Shown piece by piece: positions 26,546-35,148 of a DNA stretch of 64,000 bases (position 1 is its first letter; each line of letters opens with the position of its first letter). Both the position numbers and the translations under genes were made by a program. The stretch comes from MRBY01 sp943371005. GTDB taxonomy: Bacteria > Cyanobacteriota > Cyanobacteriia > Cyanobacteriales > MRBY01. Location: NCBI GenBank assembly GCA_943371005.1, contig CALRTB020000011.1:56295-120294 (forward strand), read 5' to 3'. The notes below the pieces were generated by a model. The model saw only the letters and a list, made by a program, of their open reading frames with translations, was not told where the DNA came from and did no database searches.

Positions 26546-28096
26546 CTAGTGGAGGAAATGGCGGGAACCCGTGAACATCATGATTAGGCCCAATTCATTG
26601 GCGGCCTTGATCGAATCTTCATCGCGGATGGAACCGCCCGGCTGCACGATCGCCTTGATCCCGGCTGCGGCTGCACTACGCACAGAATCATCGAAGGGGA
26701 AGAAAGCATCACTCGCGAGATATGCCCCTTGAGCTTTTTCACCCGCCTGTTCAAAGGCAATTTTTGCGGCGCCGACCCGGTTCATCTGACCAGCACCCAC
26801 ACCGACGGTGGCCCGATCCTTGGAAACAAGAATCGCATTGGATTTCACGTGCTTACAGAGCTTCCAAGCGAAGAACAATTCCGCTAAATCAGCCTCACTG
26901 GGTTGCTTCTCGGTAACGCACTGCCAATCTGCAGGATCTTCAATTTGAATGTCCGCATCCTGGGCCAAAAAGCCACCGGCGATCGCCTTTAGGGTTTGGG
27001 TGGGGCCGGTGAGCAGATCGGGGAGAGTTAAGACCCGCAGATTTTTCTTCTTCGCAATAATTTCTCTGGCTTCCGGGGTGCAGTCGGGGGCAACCACACA
27101 TTCTAAAAAGACTTTCCCCATTGCCTCAGCCGTCGGGCCATCGAGGGGTTTATTTAGGGCGACAATGCCCCCAAAGGCAGACACAGAATCGGCGGCAAAG
27201 GCTTTTTCGTAGGCTTCTCGTAACGTTGAACCAAGGGCGACACCACAGGGATTGGTGTGTTTGAGAATGGCCACAGCAGGATCCCCATCGGGAAATTCGG
27301 CAATGATCCGTCGCGCCGCTTCGAGATCTACGAGGTTGTTGTAGCTGAGTTCTTTACCCTGGAGTTTTTCGGCGGCAGCCCAACCACTGGCCTGGGTGCC
27401 GGTCTTGTACCAAGTGGCTTTTTGGTGGGGATTTTCGCCGTAACGGAGAGTTTGCACTGCTTCACCGCTGATACCCAATCGCTGGGGTAAGTCGGCATCT
27501 GCATTGACCGTGCTAGCAAAGTAGCTGGCGATCGCCTGGTCATAGGCGCAGGTGAGGGCAAAAGTTTCCCCGGCCATGCGCTGCCGGAATTCGATTGTTG
27601 CGGTGCCGCCATTAGCGCGAAGTTCCGTTAAATATTCGTCGTAATAGCGAGGATTAGAAATGACAGTGAGGCTACCAAAGTTTTTCGCCGCTGCCCGGAG
27701 CATCGCGGGGCCACCAATATCAATTTGCTCAACGGCTTCGGGAACGGTCACCCCTTCCTTGGCAATCGTCTGCTCGAAGGGATAAAGGTTGGCGGCGACG
27801 AGGCTGAGGGGTCGAATATTATTGTCAGTTAGATCTTGAAGATGTTCGGGAAAGTCCTGGCGCGCGAGGATGCCGCCGTGGATTTTGGGGTGGAGAGTTT
27901 TAACGCGGCCACCGAGAATTTCTGGGGAACCAGTGTAATCGCTGACCTTGGTGACGGGGATGCCCGCATCCTTGAGGGCTTTGGCAGTGCCGCCGCTACT
28001 GATGATGTCAAATTCAAATTCTTCTACGAGTTGCCGGGCAAATTCGACGATGCCAGTTTTGTCTGAGACGCTCAATAGTGCTAAACGACGTGCCAT
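26546..28096 (-). CDS. purH: Bifunctional AICAR formyltransferase / IMP cyclohydrolase
   Basis: Catalyses the last two steps of de novo IMP synthesis. The N-terminal cyclohydrolase domain starts ARRLALLSVSDKTGIVEFA and includes the ISSGGTAKAL loop near 33-42 and GGRVKTLHPKIHGGILARQ near 62-80. The formyltransferase domain has LRYGENPHQKATW near 217-229 and LKHTNPCGVALG near 277-288. The length of 516 aa is standard. The start at 28096 has AAGGA upstream at fair distance. moaE reads leftward 92 bp upstream. Confidence 0.96.
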   Translation of the reverse strand: MARRLALLSVSDKTGIVEFARQLVEEFEFDIISSGGTAKALKDAGIPVTKVSDYTGSPEILGGRVKTLHPKIHGGILARQDFPEHLQDLTDNNIRPLSLVAANLYPFEQTIAKEGVTVPEAVEQIDIGGPAMLRAAAKNFGSLTVISNPRYYDEYLTELRANGGTATIEFRQRMAGETFALTCAYDQAIASYFASTVNADADLPQRLGISGEAVQTLRYGENPHQKATWYKTGTQASGWAAAEKLQGKELSYNNLVDLEAARRIIAEFPDGDPAVAILKHTNPCGVALGSTLREAYEKAFAADSVSAFGGIVALNKPLDGPTAEAMGKVFLECVVAPDCTPEAREIIAKKKNLRVLTLPDLLTGPTQTLKAIAGGFLAQDADIQIEDPADWQCVTEKQPSEADLAELFFAWKLCKHVKSNAILVSKDRATVGVGAGQMNRVGAAKIAFEQAGEKAQGAYLASDAFFPFDDSVRSAAAAGIKAIVQPGGSIRDEDSIKAANELGLIMMFTGSRHFLH

Positions 28097-28187
28097 ATCC
28101 GCGATTTCCTTATGTGAACCAGCGTCCCATCATACGCGATCGCCTAAACTTTCTTCAAACGATTACGGGGGTATCTGTCAGGAAGGA

Positions 28188-28646
28188 TTAACAGCCCTCA
28201 GCGGTGCGACAACCCTGCACCCATTCGCTTGTGCCTCCGGCAAAAAATTCCTTTTTCCAGATGGGGGCATTATGTTTGATCGTGTCGATACCATAGCGAC
28301 AGGCAGCAAAGGCTTCGGCCCGGTGGGGACAACTGGCGGCGACGAGGACGCTAATTTCACCAATTTCTAGCTTGCCGATGCGGTGGTGAATCACGACCCG
28401 ATTTGTGTCGGGCCACTGTTGGCGGATGTCGTGGGCAATCTGCTGAAAAATGGCGATCGCCATTGGTTCGTAGGCTTGGTATTCAAGATAATGAACGGCC
28501 TTGCCATCACTGCGATTCCGGACGGTACCGCTCATTACCACCACGGCTCCACTACCGGGATCTTCGGCGAGACGGTACACCGCATCAAAGGAGAGGGGGG
28601 CAAAGGCGATCGCAAACTGATCGTGGGGATAGGTGGGGACGCGCAT
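28188..28646 (-). CDS. moaE: Molybdopterin synthase catalytic subunit
   Basis: Large subunit of molybdopterin synthase, which with thiocarboxylated MoaD adds the dithiolene sulfurs to precursor Z for molybdenum cofactor (needed by nitrate reductase). The 152-aa protein shows GAVVVMSGTVRNRSDGKAV near 32-50, LEYQAYEPMA near 54-63, VVIHHRIGKLEIGEISV near 82-98 and the catalytic region APIWKKEFF near 131-139 with the active Lys. No moaD or other moa gene is adjacent. It is divergent from upp, with 62 bp between starts. Confidence 0.92.
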   Translation of the reverse strand: MRVPTYPHDQFAIAFAPLSFDAVYRLAEDPGSGAVVVMSGTVRNRSDGKAVHYLEYQAYEPMAIAIFQQIAHDIRQQWPDTNRVVIHHRIGKLEIGEISVLVAASCPHRAEAFAACRYGIDTIKHNAPIWKKEFFAGGTSEWVQGCRTAEGC

Positions 28647-28708
28647 CGGGTTTCATCTAAAAGCTTATGCTAGTCTAAAGGACGGTTCTTTCTTGATGCA
28701 AAACGTCT

Positions 28709-29365
28709 ATGGCTTCGCAACTCCGGGTTTTTGTGCCTGATCACCCCCTCCTCAAGCATTGGTTGGCGATCGCCAGGGAAACCAATACCCCCACCCCCTT
28801 GTTTAAAACCGCCATGAAAGAACTGGGGAAGTGGCTCACCTACGAAGCCTGTCGCTATTGGCTGCCCACCCTCGATGCCGCCGTTGAAACTCCCCTTGCC
28901 CAGGCCCCAGCCACCTTAATCCATCCCCAAACGCCGCTTATTGCAATCCCCATCTTACGGGCCGGACTTAGTTTGATGGAAGGAGCCCAGGAGGTAATCC
29001 CCAACATTGCCGCCACCTACCACCTCGGCTACAAGCGAGACGAAGCAACCCTTGAGGTGGCCTGTTATCTCAATAATTTGCCAGAGCAGTTTGCCCCAGA
29101 AACTCGCTTGCTGCTCCTCGATCCGATGTTGGCAACAGGAGGCACCATCACTGCGGCCATGGCGGAAGTCACCAAGCGAGGGATTGCGGTAGAGAATGTG
29201 CGCATTGTTTCCGTAGTTGCTGCTCCCCCAGCCCTCCAGAAACTGAGCCTAGACTATCCTGCCCTGCAAATTTATACAGCGATGATTGACCAAGAACTCA
29301 ATGATCAAGGCTTTATTGTCCCAGGTCTAGGGGATGCAGGCGATCGCACTTTTGGCACCCACTAA
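28709..29365 (+). CDS. upp: Uracil phosphoribosyltransferase
   Basis: Salvages uracil to UMP using PRPP. The 218-aa protein carries the PRPP-binding LLLLDPMLATGGTITAAM near 132-149 and an N-terminal RxxxTPxxxF-like region (RETNTPTPLFKTAM). The uracil-binding C-terminus is IDQELNDQGFIVPGLGDAGDR near 193-213. The start is ATG at 28709. It lies on the opposite strand to moaE; no pyrimidine operon is adjacent, but pyrR is near. Confidence 0.94.
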   Translation: MASQLRVFVPDHPLLKHWLAIARETNTPTPLFKTAMKELGKWLTYEACRYWLPTLDAAVETPLAQAPATLIHPQTPLIAIPILRAGLSLMEGAQEVIPNIAATYHLGYKRDEATLEVACYLNNLPEQFAPETRLLLLDPMLATGGTITAAMAEVTKRGIAVENVRIVSVVAAPPALQKLSLDYPALQIYTAMIDQELNDQGFIVPGLGDAGDRTFGTH

Positions 29366-29520
29366 ATCTCTGACGTTGGTTTACCAAGGGACAAAAAAAT
29401 CAATCTTCTGGCAGCGGTCATTCCCTTGCAAAAATCTTTGCAAATGTACCCTAGTCAAGAGCGATCCCCAACCGTTAAGCTTAAGGTAGCACTGAGAAGA
29501 ATCAAGGGTTTTGGTTTCCT

Positions 29521-29823
29521 ATGAGTCAACGCGATGGATTTGGGACGGGGTTCCTGTTGGGCACTATTTTTGGTGGTGTTGTAGGAGGCATTGCCGGGGC
29601 GATCGCCGCTTCGAAAGTCAAAGACAATAATGCCCCGCGTCAGGCTCAGTGGTCAGAGGAAGAAGAACCCCTCAGCTTTGACACCGAAGAAGGGATGGAA
29701 ATGGCCCGTCGCAGTTTAGAAAATAAAATTGCCCAATTAAACGGTGCCATTGACGATGTCCGCCAACAAATGACGGTGTTGCATCCCCATAATGGCCAAG
29801 AACCCTTGAACCCCAATTCTTGA
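29521..29823 (+). CDS. Small YtxH-like membrane protein, 100 aa
   Basis: One Gly/Ala-rich membrane segment near residues 8-32 (GFLLGTIFGGVVGGIAGAIAA) is followed by a soluble acidic tail (SEEEEPLSFDTEEGMEMARR) and a short helix with coiled-coil character (LENKIAQLNGAIDDVRQQM). The layout resembles YtxH/gas-vesicle-associated small proteins, but the match is loose. ATG at 29521 directly follows a purine-poor leader. The YggT gene follows after 92 bp on the same strand, so the two may be co-transcribed. Confidence 0.7.
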   Translation: MSQRDGFGTGFLLGTIFGGVVGGIAGAIAASKVKDNNAPRQAQWSEEEEPLSFDTEEGMEMARRSLENKIAQLNGAIDDVRQQMTVLHPHNGQEPLNPNS

Positions 29824-29915
29824 TATCCGTACCCAAGCAATTTTGCAACATCGGTTAAGATGAACGACAAAGGCCCTATTGTCAGGTCTTCAGTTTTTTA
29901 TACGGTAACAGGAAT

Positions 29916-30182
29916 ATGGCAGCCGAATTATTACGAGTCAGCCTCGGAAACTTTATCCAGATTTATCTTCTGCTTCTTATTGTCCGCATTCTTCTCAGTT
30001 GGTTTCAGACCGCAGATTGGGCAATGCAAGTGATGGGTTTTCTGAGCCCTGTGACCGATCCCTACCTTAACCTGTTCCGTTCGTTTATTCCGCCCCTCGG
30101 TGGGTTGGATTTGTCTCCCATTGTGGCGATTTTCCTACTCCAGGCTGTTGGTGGTGTCCTGGGTGGTGGCGCTCTGTTCTAA
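29916..30182 (+). CDS. YggT-family membrane protein
   Basis: An 88-aa protein with two membrane segments (residues 8-28 and about 60-84), separated by the conserved LSPVTDPYLNLFRSFIPPLGGLD loop in part, the YggT hallmark. YggT (CCB3/YlmG) proteins of cyanobacteria and plastids are linked to thylakoid or division-site organisation and cytochrome maturation. The start ATG has AACAGGAAT upstream. A G/C hairpin at 30205 may end the transcript. Confidence 0.85.
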   Translation: MAAELLRVSLGNFIQIYLLLLIVRILLSWFQTADWAMQVMGFLSPVTDPYLNLFRSFIPPLGGLDLSPIVAIFLLQAVGGVLGGGALF

Positions 30183-30204
30183 AGGCCCTAAGTTTTTGGC
30201 GATC

Positions 30205-30243
30205 GCCCCCTATTGTAATTTTTCAGTCGGGGGCATTAGTTTT
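30205..30243 (+). terminator. Possible terminator after the YggT gene
   Basis: GCCCCC at 30205-30210 (part of a HIP1) pairs with GGGGGC at 30229-30234 across an 18-nt A/T loop, then ATTAGTTTT. The T tract is imperfect, so the call is weak. Confidence 0.35.
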
Positions 30244-30260
30244 AGGAAATTTTTCAAGTT

Positions 30261-30310
30261 TTTTCCACAAAAACAGTTCTTTTTCCACAAAAATTTGGAA
30301 GTTTTCCACA
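30261..30310 (+). promoter_or_regulatory. Three phased DnaA-box-like sites
   Basis: TTTTCCACA occurs at 30261-30269, 30281-30289 and 30302-30310, all in the same orientation, with starts 20 and 21 bp apart, two helical turns. TTTTCCACA is a form of the DnaA box (TTWTNCACA). The setting is a 303-bp A+T-rich gap with no gene. It could titrate DnaA, regulate the gene at 30486, or be part of a replication site; dnaA and dnaN are not in the window. Confidence 0.55.
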
Positions 30311-30485
30311 AGAAACCCAGCCAAATCTTAAGGAAACATAAAGAATTCCTTTGGCGATCGCCATCGTCATTGAGAAAAAATTGGCTGAAGCGTGATGAAA
30401 GTTGAAGTATTTCCATCATGCGACAAAAAGCGGTGAATCTTCAAGGGCATTCTTCGCTTTAGATTAAGAACATTGAAGCAATACA

Positions 30486-31091
30486 TTGACTAATAGATCT
30501 CTCCCAATATCCTTAAAGGAAGTAAGTGTATGGAGAGGTCTGGTGAAAGAAGGATTTGAGGAAAAAGTTCAAGAACTGTATCAATTAGCCAAGGAAAAAC
30601 CAGAGGATCAAGCCTTTCAAGATGCCATTGAGGTGATCAAATCCCTGAGAATTTCCCGGGGGACTCTGCAAAGTTGGACGGGGAAATACAGAGACCAAAT
30701 AGAAGTCCTGGAAACAGATATCGACACCCTAGAAGGAGAATTAGTCTTAAAGGGTGACGAAAAAATCCAGCTTGAGCGTCAACTTGATGCGGCCAACCAG
30801 GAAATTACGACTTTAATTCAGAATTTAGAACAAATCACCATCAAAAAAGACCGACTCTATGCAGAACTGAGACAAATGGAGCAAGAAGCCTATGCCGTGG
30901 CCGAGAGGGTAAGAAAAACTAATTCAATCTTCGGCAAATTCCAGGCTGTATGGCAATTTTTACAACTGATATTCTTTGAAGATGACCCGAAGGATCCAGG
31001 CACCATCGATTTGAACCCAGAAGCAGATCCGGAGAAGCCGCAAATGGGCTCAGGGGTTACCAATACTCAAAGAAGTCTCTTGGATAAATAA
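30486..31091 (+). CDS. Hypothetical coiled-coil protein, 201 aa
   Basis: I do not recognise a family. Residues 60-140 form a strong heptad-type coiled coil (for example VLETDIDTLEGELVLKGDEK and ERQLDAANQEITTLIQNLE). Before it come a helical N-terminal part with DQAFQDAIEVIKSLRISRGTL, and after it a Trp/Phe-rich segment (FGKFQAVWQFLQLIFFE) and a disordered, Asp/Pro-rich tail. No membrane anchor is certain. The first in-frame start is TTG at 30486; GTG at 30543 has GGAGAGG five bases upstream and may be the true start. A second small gene follows after 20 bp. Confidence 0.55.
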   Translation: MTNRSLPISLKEVSVWRGLVKEGFEEKVQELYQLAKEKPEDQAFQDAIEVIKSLRISRGTLQSWTGKYRDQIEVLETDIDTLEGELVLKGDEKIQLERQLDAANQEITTLIQNLEQITIKKDRLYAELRQMEQEAYAVAERVRKTNSIFGKFQAVWQFLQLIFFEDDPKDPGTIDLNPEADPEKPQMGSGVTNTQRSLLDK

Positions 31092-31111
31092 ATTCGAATA
31101 GGAAGATAGCC

Positions 31112-31501
31112 ATGTCCAGGTTTAGCCGCATCATTGATGAATTAGAAGAATTAGACAAGCAGAGCTTAAAAAATACGGCCCGCGTCTTTGCAATTACCGC
31201 TGGTTTATATGAACGCTTACGGACAATCGTCGCAGCCCAGAAAAATTTGGGACAACCCCACACTTTATCTGGGAACGAAAAGGTAGACCAAAAGTTATTG
31301 CAAGCTCGCTACGGTACCTATGACAAGTGCTACCAAATTTATAAACAGACCTACGGCATTACTTGTCAGAGAGGCTGGAAAAATTTAGTGCCATTGGTTG
31401 AAAAACTGCCACTACCCCACACGATGGAAGAAAGAATAGAACAACTGGAAAACACGGTAAAAGTTCTCTCCGAGGCGATTCTGGAAATGACCACCCAGTA
31501 G
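31112..31501 (+). CDS. Hypothetical protein, 129 aa
   Basis: A soluble, mostly helical protein beginning MSRFSRIIDELEELDKQSL. It ends in a heptad-like helix (MEERIEQLENTVKVLSEAI) that could pair with the coiled coil encoded just upstream. The middle has KCYQIYKQTYGITCQRGWKN with two Cys. AGGA stands eight bases before the ATG. With the gene at 30486 it forms a two-gene rightward unit downstream of the DnaA-box cluster. Its function is unknown. Confidence 0.6.
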   Translation: MSRFSRIIDELEELDKQSLKNTARVFAITAGLYERLRTIVAAQKNLGQPHTLSGNEKVDQKLLQARYGTYDKCYQIYKQTYGITCQRGWKNLVPLVEKLPLPHTMEERIEQLENTVKVLSEAILEMTTQ

Positions 31502-31569
31502 TTTTAATAAAATACTCTGACAGATAAAAAGTAGTGGCGATCACTTGATATTTTTCTACTGTCGAAATC

Positions 31570-31983
31570 TTACTGAGGGACGCAAATGACGCCCAAACCT
31601 GCCATCTGTCGAATGTGCTCATCAAAGGCAAAAATCTCTGGTATTTGCAGCCGTTGAGATATAACTAACAGCGAGCAGTCTGTGTAGCTCCATTTCTTAT
31701 CGTCGTATTTTCTGAAGGTTTCCCAAATGGCATCATCATCACTGTCGGATAAATAATAATATTGATGTTCCGTTCGTAGAACTTCACCTAGTTGCACTGA
31801 AGCCTGGCTAGAAACTCTTGTACGAAACCATGTCACAGTTTCATCAAAGATTGTTTCTAGGACTACCCATTCTTTTTCTGGATAACTCACTACATATTTT
31901 CTGGCAGTTTGGTTATGGGTTTCTGTCTTAATAAAAAAGGCAATCAATGCAGAGGTATCAACCAGAATTTTTTGTTTGGACAT
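31570..31983 (-). CDS. PIN-domain toxin, VapC type
   Basis: A 137-aa PIN ribonuclease. The metal-binding acids expected of the fold are visible: Asp in KILVDTSALIAFF near residue 9, Glu in LETIFDETVTWF near 43-54, and Asp in YTDCSLLVISQR near 99-110, with a final acidic turn FAFDEHIRQMAG near 118-129. Such proteins cut tRNA or rRNA when freed from the antitoxin. It starts 2 nt after the antitoxin stop, the usual VapBC layout. The pair sits between two housekeeping blocks next to acnB. Confidence 0.85.
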   Translation of the reverse strand: MSKQKILVDTSALIAFFIKTETHNQTARKYVVSYPEKEWVVLETIFDETVTWFRTRVSSQASVQLGEVLRTEHQYYYLSDSDDDAIWETFRKYDDKKWSYTDCSLLVISQRLQIPEIFAFDEHIRQMAGLGVICVPQ

Positions 31984-31985
31984 TT

Positions 31986-32228
31986 CTAATATAAGTCTCG
32001 ATCCAGATTTTCTGCATAATTTGTCAAACCTATTTCACTAATTAATTCTGAAGGATCTGGGTTCGCGACTTCAAAAGCACCGCATAGCTCCCATGTTTTT
32101 GTTTTCGCAGGAGATCTTTTTTCTAAATATTCATTAATGGCTTGCAAAAGAAGAGTTTGCAGAGGTTGATCCTGCTTTTCTAACTTTTGCATTATGTCGT
32201 CAGGAATATTTATGGTGAGTACATTCAT
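31986..32228 (-). CDS. Antitoxin partner of the PIN toxin
   Basis: An 80-aa protein. Residues 1-40 (LTINIPDDIMQKLEKQDQPL) look like the ribbon-helix-helix-type DNA-binding start of cyanobacterial antitoxins. The C-terminal part, with GAFEVANPDPSELISEIGL and an acidic end, would wrap the toxin. It is translated just before the PIN gene with a 2-nt gap, and the pair would autoregulate its promoter in the 100 bp upstream. The family is inferred mainly from position and size. Confidence 0.75.
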   Translation of the reverse strand: MNVLTINIPDDIMQKLEKQDQPLQTLLLQAINEYLEKRSPAKTKTWELCGAFEVANPDPSELISEIGLTNYAENLDRDLY

Positions 32229-32285
32229 AATTATAATCTTTGGCTTTGTTTAAATTGCCTTTTTGAAATGTTTTTGCCCATAAAC

Positions 32286-32312
32286 AAAAAGGTGAGCCAT
32301 TCCTGACCCACC
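32286..32312 (-). terminator. Rho-independent terminator of acnB
   Basis: On the minus strand GGTGGGTC pairs with GGCTCACC (8 bp with two G-U pairs) around AGGAAT, followed by TTTTTG. It begins about 22 bp past the acnB stop. Confidence 0.65.
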
Positions 32313-32334
32313 CCAATTATAAAATCAAATTTTC

Positions 32335-34941
32335 TTACTTCGCGCCAACAGGCATACCGAGTAAATCTTCAATCTTAGGCATCTGGTCTAAAGGAATCAC
32401 ACGACCCTCATCCTCAAACCCATCAATCTCATTGAAGTTGAGGTAACGGTACAGATCACCCTTAAACGGATCAATTTTCTCAGAGACGATCGCCTGATAT
32501 TCTTCCACCGTGGGAATCTTGCCGAGGAGCGCACAAACCGCCGCCAATTCCGCCGAACCGAGGTACACTTGCGCCCCCTTACCCATGCGGTTATTGAAGT
32601 TACGGGTCGAAGTGGAGAAGACCGTTGCGTTATCTTCCACACGGGCTTGGTTCCCCATACAGAGCGAACAACCAGGCATTTCCGTCCGTGCTCCTGCCGC
32701 CGCAAAGACGCCGTAAACCCCTTCATCCCGGAGCTGCTTTTCATCCATACGGGTGGGCGGACAAATCCAGAGACGACCTTTGACAACACCAGCCCCTTCA
32801 AGGATTTTCGCTGCGGCGCGATAGTGACCAATATTGGTCATACAGGAACCGATAAAGACCTCATCCACTTTGTCCCCTGCACATTCAGACATCAGTTTGA
32901 CGTTATCAGGGTCATTGGGAGCCGCCACAATGGGTTCCTTAATTTCGTTTAGGTTCACCTCGATCACATCGGCATATTCCGCATCAGGATCCGCAGACAT
33001 CAAGGAGGGATTCGCGAGCCATTCTTCCATCTTCGCAACGCGGCGCAGCAGAGTCCGGGCATCAGAATAACCACGGGCAATCATGTTCTTCATCAGCACG
33101 ACATTAGAACGCAGATATTCCGCCACGGTTTCTTCACTGAGTTTAATCGTCGAACCAGAACAGGAACGCTCGGCAGTGGCATCGGTCAATTCAAAAGCTT
33201 GCTCCACCTTAAGATCCGGCAGACCTTCCATTTCCATGATCCGACCGTTGAAAACATTGATCTTGTTCTCTTTGCCGACGGTCAATTTACCCTGTTGCAT
33301 CGCCACCCAAGGAATCGCATTCACGATATCGCGGAGGGTGACACCGGGTTGCAGTTCGCCCGTAAATTTCACGAGGACAGACTCAGGCATATCGAGGGGC
33401 ATCACACCCAAGGCCGCCGCAAAAGCCACCAAACCAGATCCCGCCGGAAAGGAAATCCCCAAGGGAAAACGAGTATGAGAGTCGCCACCAGTCCCGACAG
33501 TATCGGGTAACAACATCCGGTTTAACCAAGAGTGGATAATCCCGTCGCCGGGCTTGAGGGCAACACCACCACGGGTCGCAAAGAAATCGGGCAGTTGCTT
33601 GTGGGTAACTACATCGACCGGCTTTGGATAGGCAGCAGTATGACAGAAAGTTTGTAAGGTCAAGTCTGCATTGAAACCGAGACAGGCCAATTCTTTCAAC
33701 TCATCACGGGTCATGGGGCCAGTGGTATCTTGGGAACCCACAGTGGTCATGATCGGCTCGCAGGATGTTCCGGGACGCACACCTTCTAAACCGCACGCTT
33801 TTCCGACCATTTTCTGGGCGAGGGTAAAACCTTTACCAGTATCTTCTGGCATCGAAGGACGCACAAACAATGTCGTTGGCTCGAATCCGAGGGCTTCACG
33901 GGTTTTGTCGGTGAGGGCGCGACCAATGAGAAGGGGGATCCGACCGCCTGCGCGAACTTCATCAAGGATCGTTTCGGGCTTCAGTTCAAAAGTCGAAACC
34001 GTTTCGCCTGCTTCGTTGGTAATTTTGCCTTCATAGGGATAAATGGTAATGACGTCGCCAGTTTTGAGTTTGCTGACATCGCACTCAATGGGGAGTGCGC
34101 CGGAGTCTTCAGCGGTATTGAAGAAAATCGGGGCAATTTTCCCACCGAGGATATAGCCCCCTGCTTTTTTGTTGGGGACAAAGGGAATTTCGTGACCGAG
34201 GTGCCATAGTACGGAGTTGATCGCTGATTTCCGGGAGGAACCGGTACCGACCACATCACCAACATAGGCAACGGGGTGGCCTTTTTGCTTCAGTTCAGCA
34301 ATGGTTTCTAAGCCCTCTGGCATTTTGGACTCTAGCATTGCGAGGGCATGGAGGGGAATATCGGGGCGCGTCGTGGCGTGGGGCGCGGGCGAAAGGTCGT
34401 CGGTGTTGGTTTCACCGGGCACCTTAAAGACAGTAACGGCGATCGCTTCGGGAACTTTGGGCTTGCCAATAAACCAAGCGGCCTCAGCCCAGGCATCGAT
34501 GACTTGTTTGGCGTAGGGGTTGGTATCGGCGAGTTCGAGGACATCGTTAAAGGCATCGAAGACCAACAGGGTTTTGCTCAGGGCAGTGGCGGCGGCACTG
34601 GCAATATTGCTGTCGTTGGCTTTGAGCAATTCCACCAAAGATTGGACGTTGTAGCCACCGACCATGGTGCCCAGGAGATCTACTGCGCCTTGGGGACTGA
34701 TCAGGGGACAGGTAATTTCTTTTTTAGCAATGCCTGTGAGAAATCCGGCTTTGACATAGGCAGCTTCATCAACGCCGGGGGGCACCCGATCGCGCAGTAA
34801 ACTCAGCAGTTCTTCTTGTTCTGCTGCGGGGGGATTTTTGAGGCGATCGCAGAGTTCAGAGGTTTGTTCTGCGGTAAGGGGGAGGGGGGGAATCCCCAAT
34901 TGGGCGCGTTCGGCGGCGTGTTTGCGGTAGGCTTCTAGCAT
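32335..34941 (-). CDS. acnB: Aconitate hydratase B
   Basis: Interconverts citrate and isocitrate in the TCA cycle using a [4Fe-4S] cluster. The 868-aa sequence is of the AcnB type: an N-terminal HEAT-like domain (LEAYRKHAAERAQLGIPPLP), a swivelling domain with GTGSSRKSAINSVLWHLG near 228-245, and the catalytic part with GTGGDSHTRFPLGISFPAGS near 485-505. The cluster Cys are in GSCMTNIGHYR near 700 and CSLCMGNQ near 761-768. A large gap upstream (207 bp, A+T-rich) should hold the promoter. Confidence 0.96.
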   Translation of the reverse strand: MLEAYRKHAAERAQLGIPPLPLTAEQTSELCDRLKNPPAAEQEELLSLLRDRVPPGVDEAAYVKAGFLTGIAKKEITCPLISPQGAVDLLGTMVGGYNVQSLVELLKANDSNIASAAATALSKTLLVFDAFNDVLELADTNPYAKQVIDAWAEAAWFIGKPKVPEAIAVTVFKVPGETNTDDLSPAPHATTRPDIPLHALAMLESKMPEGLETIAELKQKGHPVAYVGDVVGTGSSRKSAINSVLWHLGHEIPFVPNKKAGGYILGGKIAPIFFNTAEDSGALPIECDVSKLKTGDVITIYPYEGKITNEAGETVSTFELKPETILDEVRAGGRIPLLIGRALTDKTREALGFEPTTLFVRPSMPEDTGKGFTLAQKMVGKACGLEGVRPGTSCEPIMTTVGSQDTTGPMTRDELKELACLGFNADLTLQTFCHTAAYPKPVDVVTHKQLPDFFATRGGVALKPGDGIIHSWLNRMLLPDTVGTGGDSHTRFPLGISFPAGSGLVAFAAALGVMPLDMPESVLVKFTGELQPGVTLRDIVNAIPWVAMQQGKLTVGKENKINVFNGRIMEMEGLPDLKVEQAFELTDATAERSCSGSTIKLSEETVAEYLRSNVVLMKNMIARGYSDARTLLRRVAKMEEWLANPSLMSADPDAEYADVIEVNLNEIKEPIVAAPNDPDNVKLMSECAGDKVDEVFIGSCMTNIGHYRAAAKILEGAGVVKGRLWICPPTRMDEKQLRDEGVYGVFAAAGARTEMPGCSLCMGNQARVEDNATVFSTSTRNFNNRMGKGAQVYLGSAELAAVCALLGKIPTVEEYQAIVSEKIDPFKGDLYRYLNFNEIDGFEDEGRVIPLDQMPKIEDLLGMPVGAK

Positions 34942-35148
34942 AGTTTGTCGTTCTATAAATCCAATACAGAATTAATCCTATTGTAAAGTGAAGATTATAA
35001 GAGTTACTAAACAAACCAAGGCATGCAGAAGTAGAAAGAGTTCTATCTAGTCGCCACCATAATCATCACTTACATATCTACATACTGAAAAGCCAAGATA
35101 ATCTAAACATTATGCGAAAGTACAATTATTTTTTATTTTAGGTGTTTA

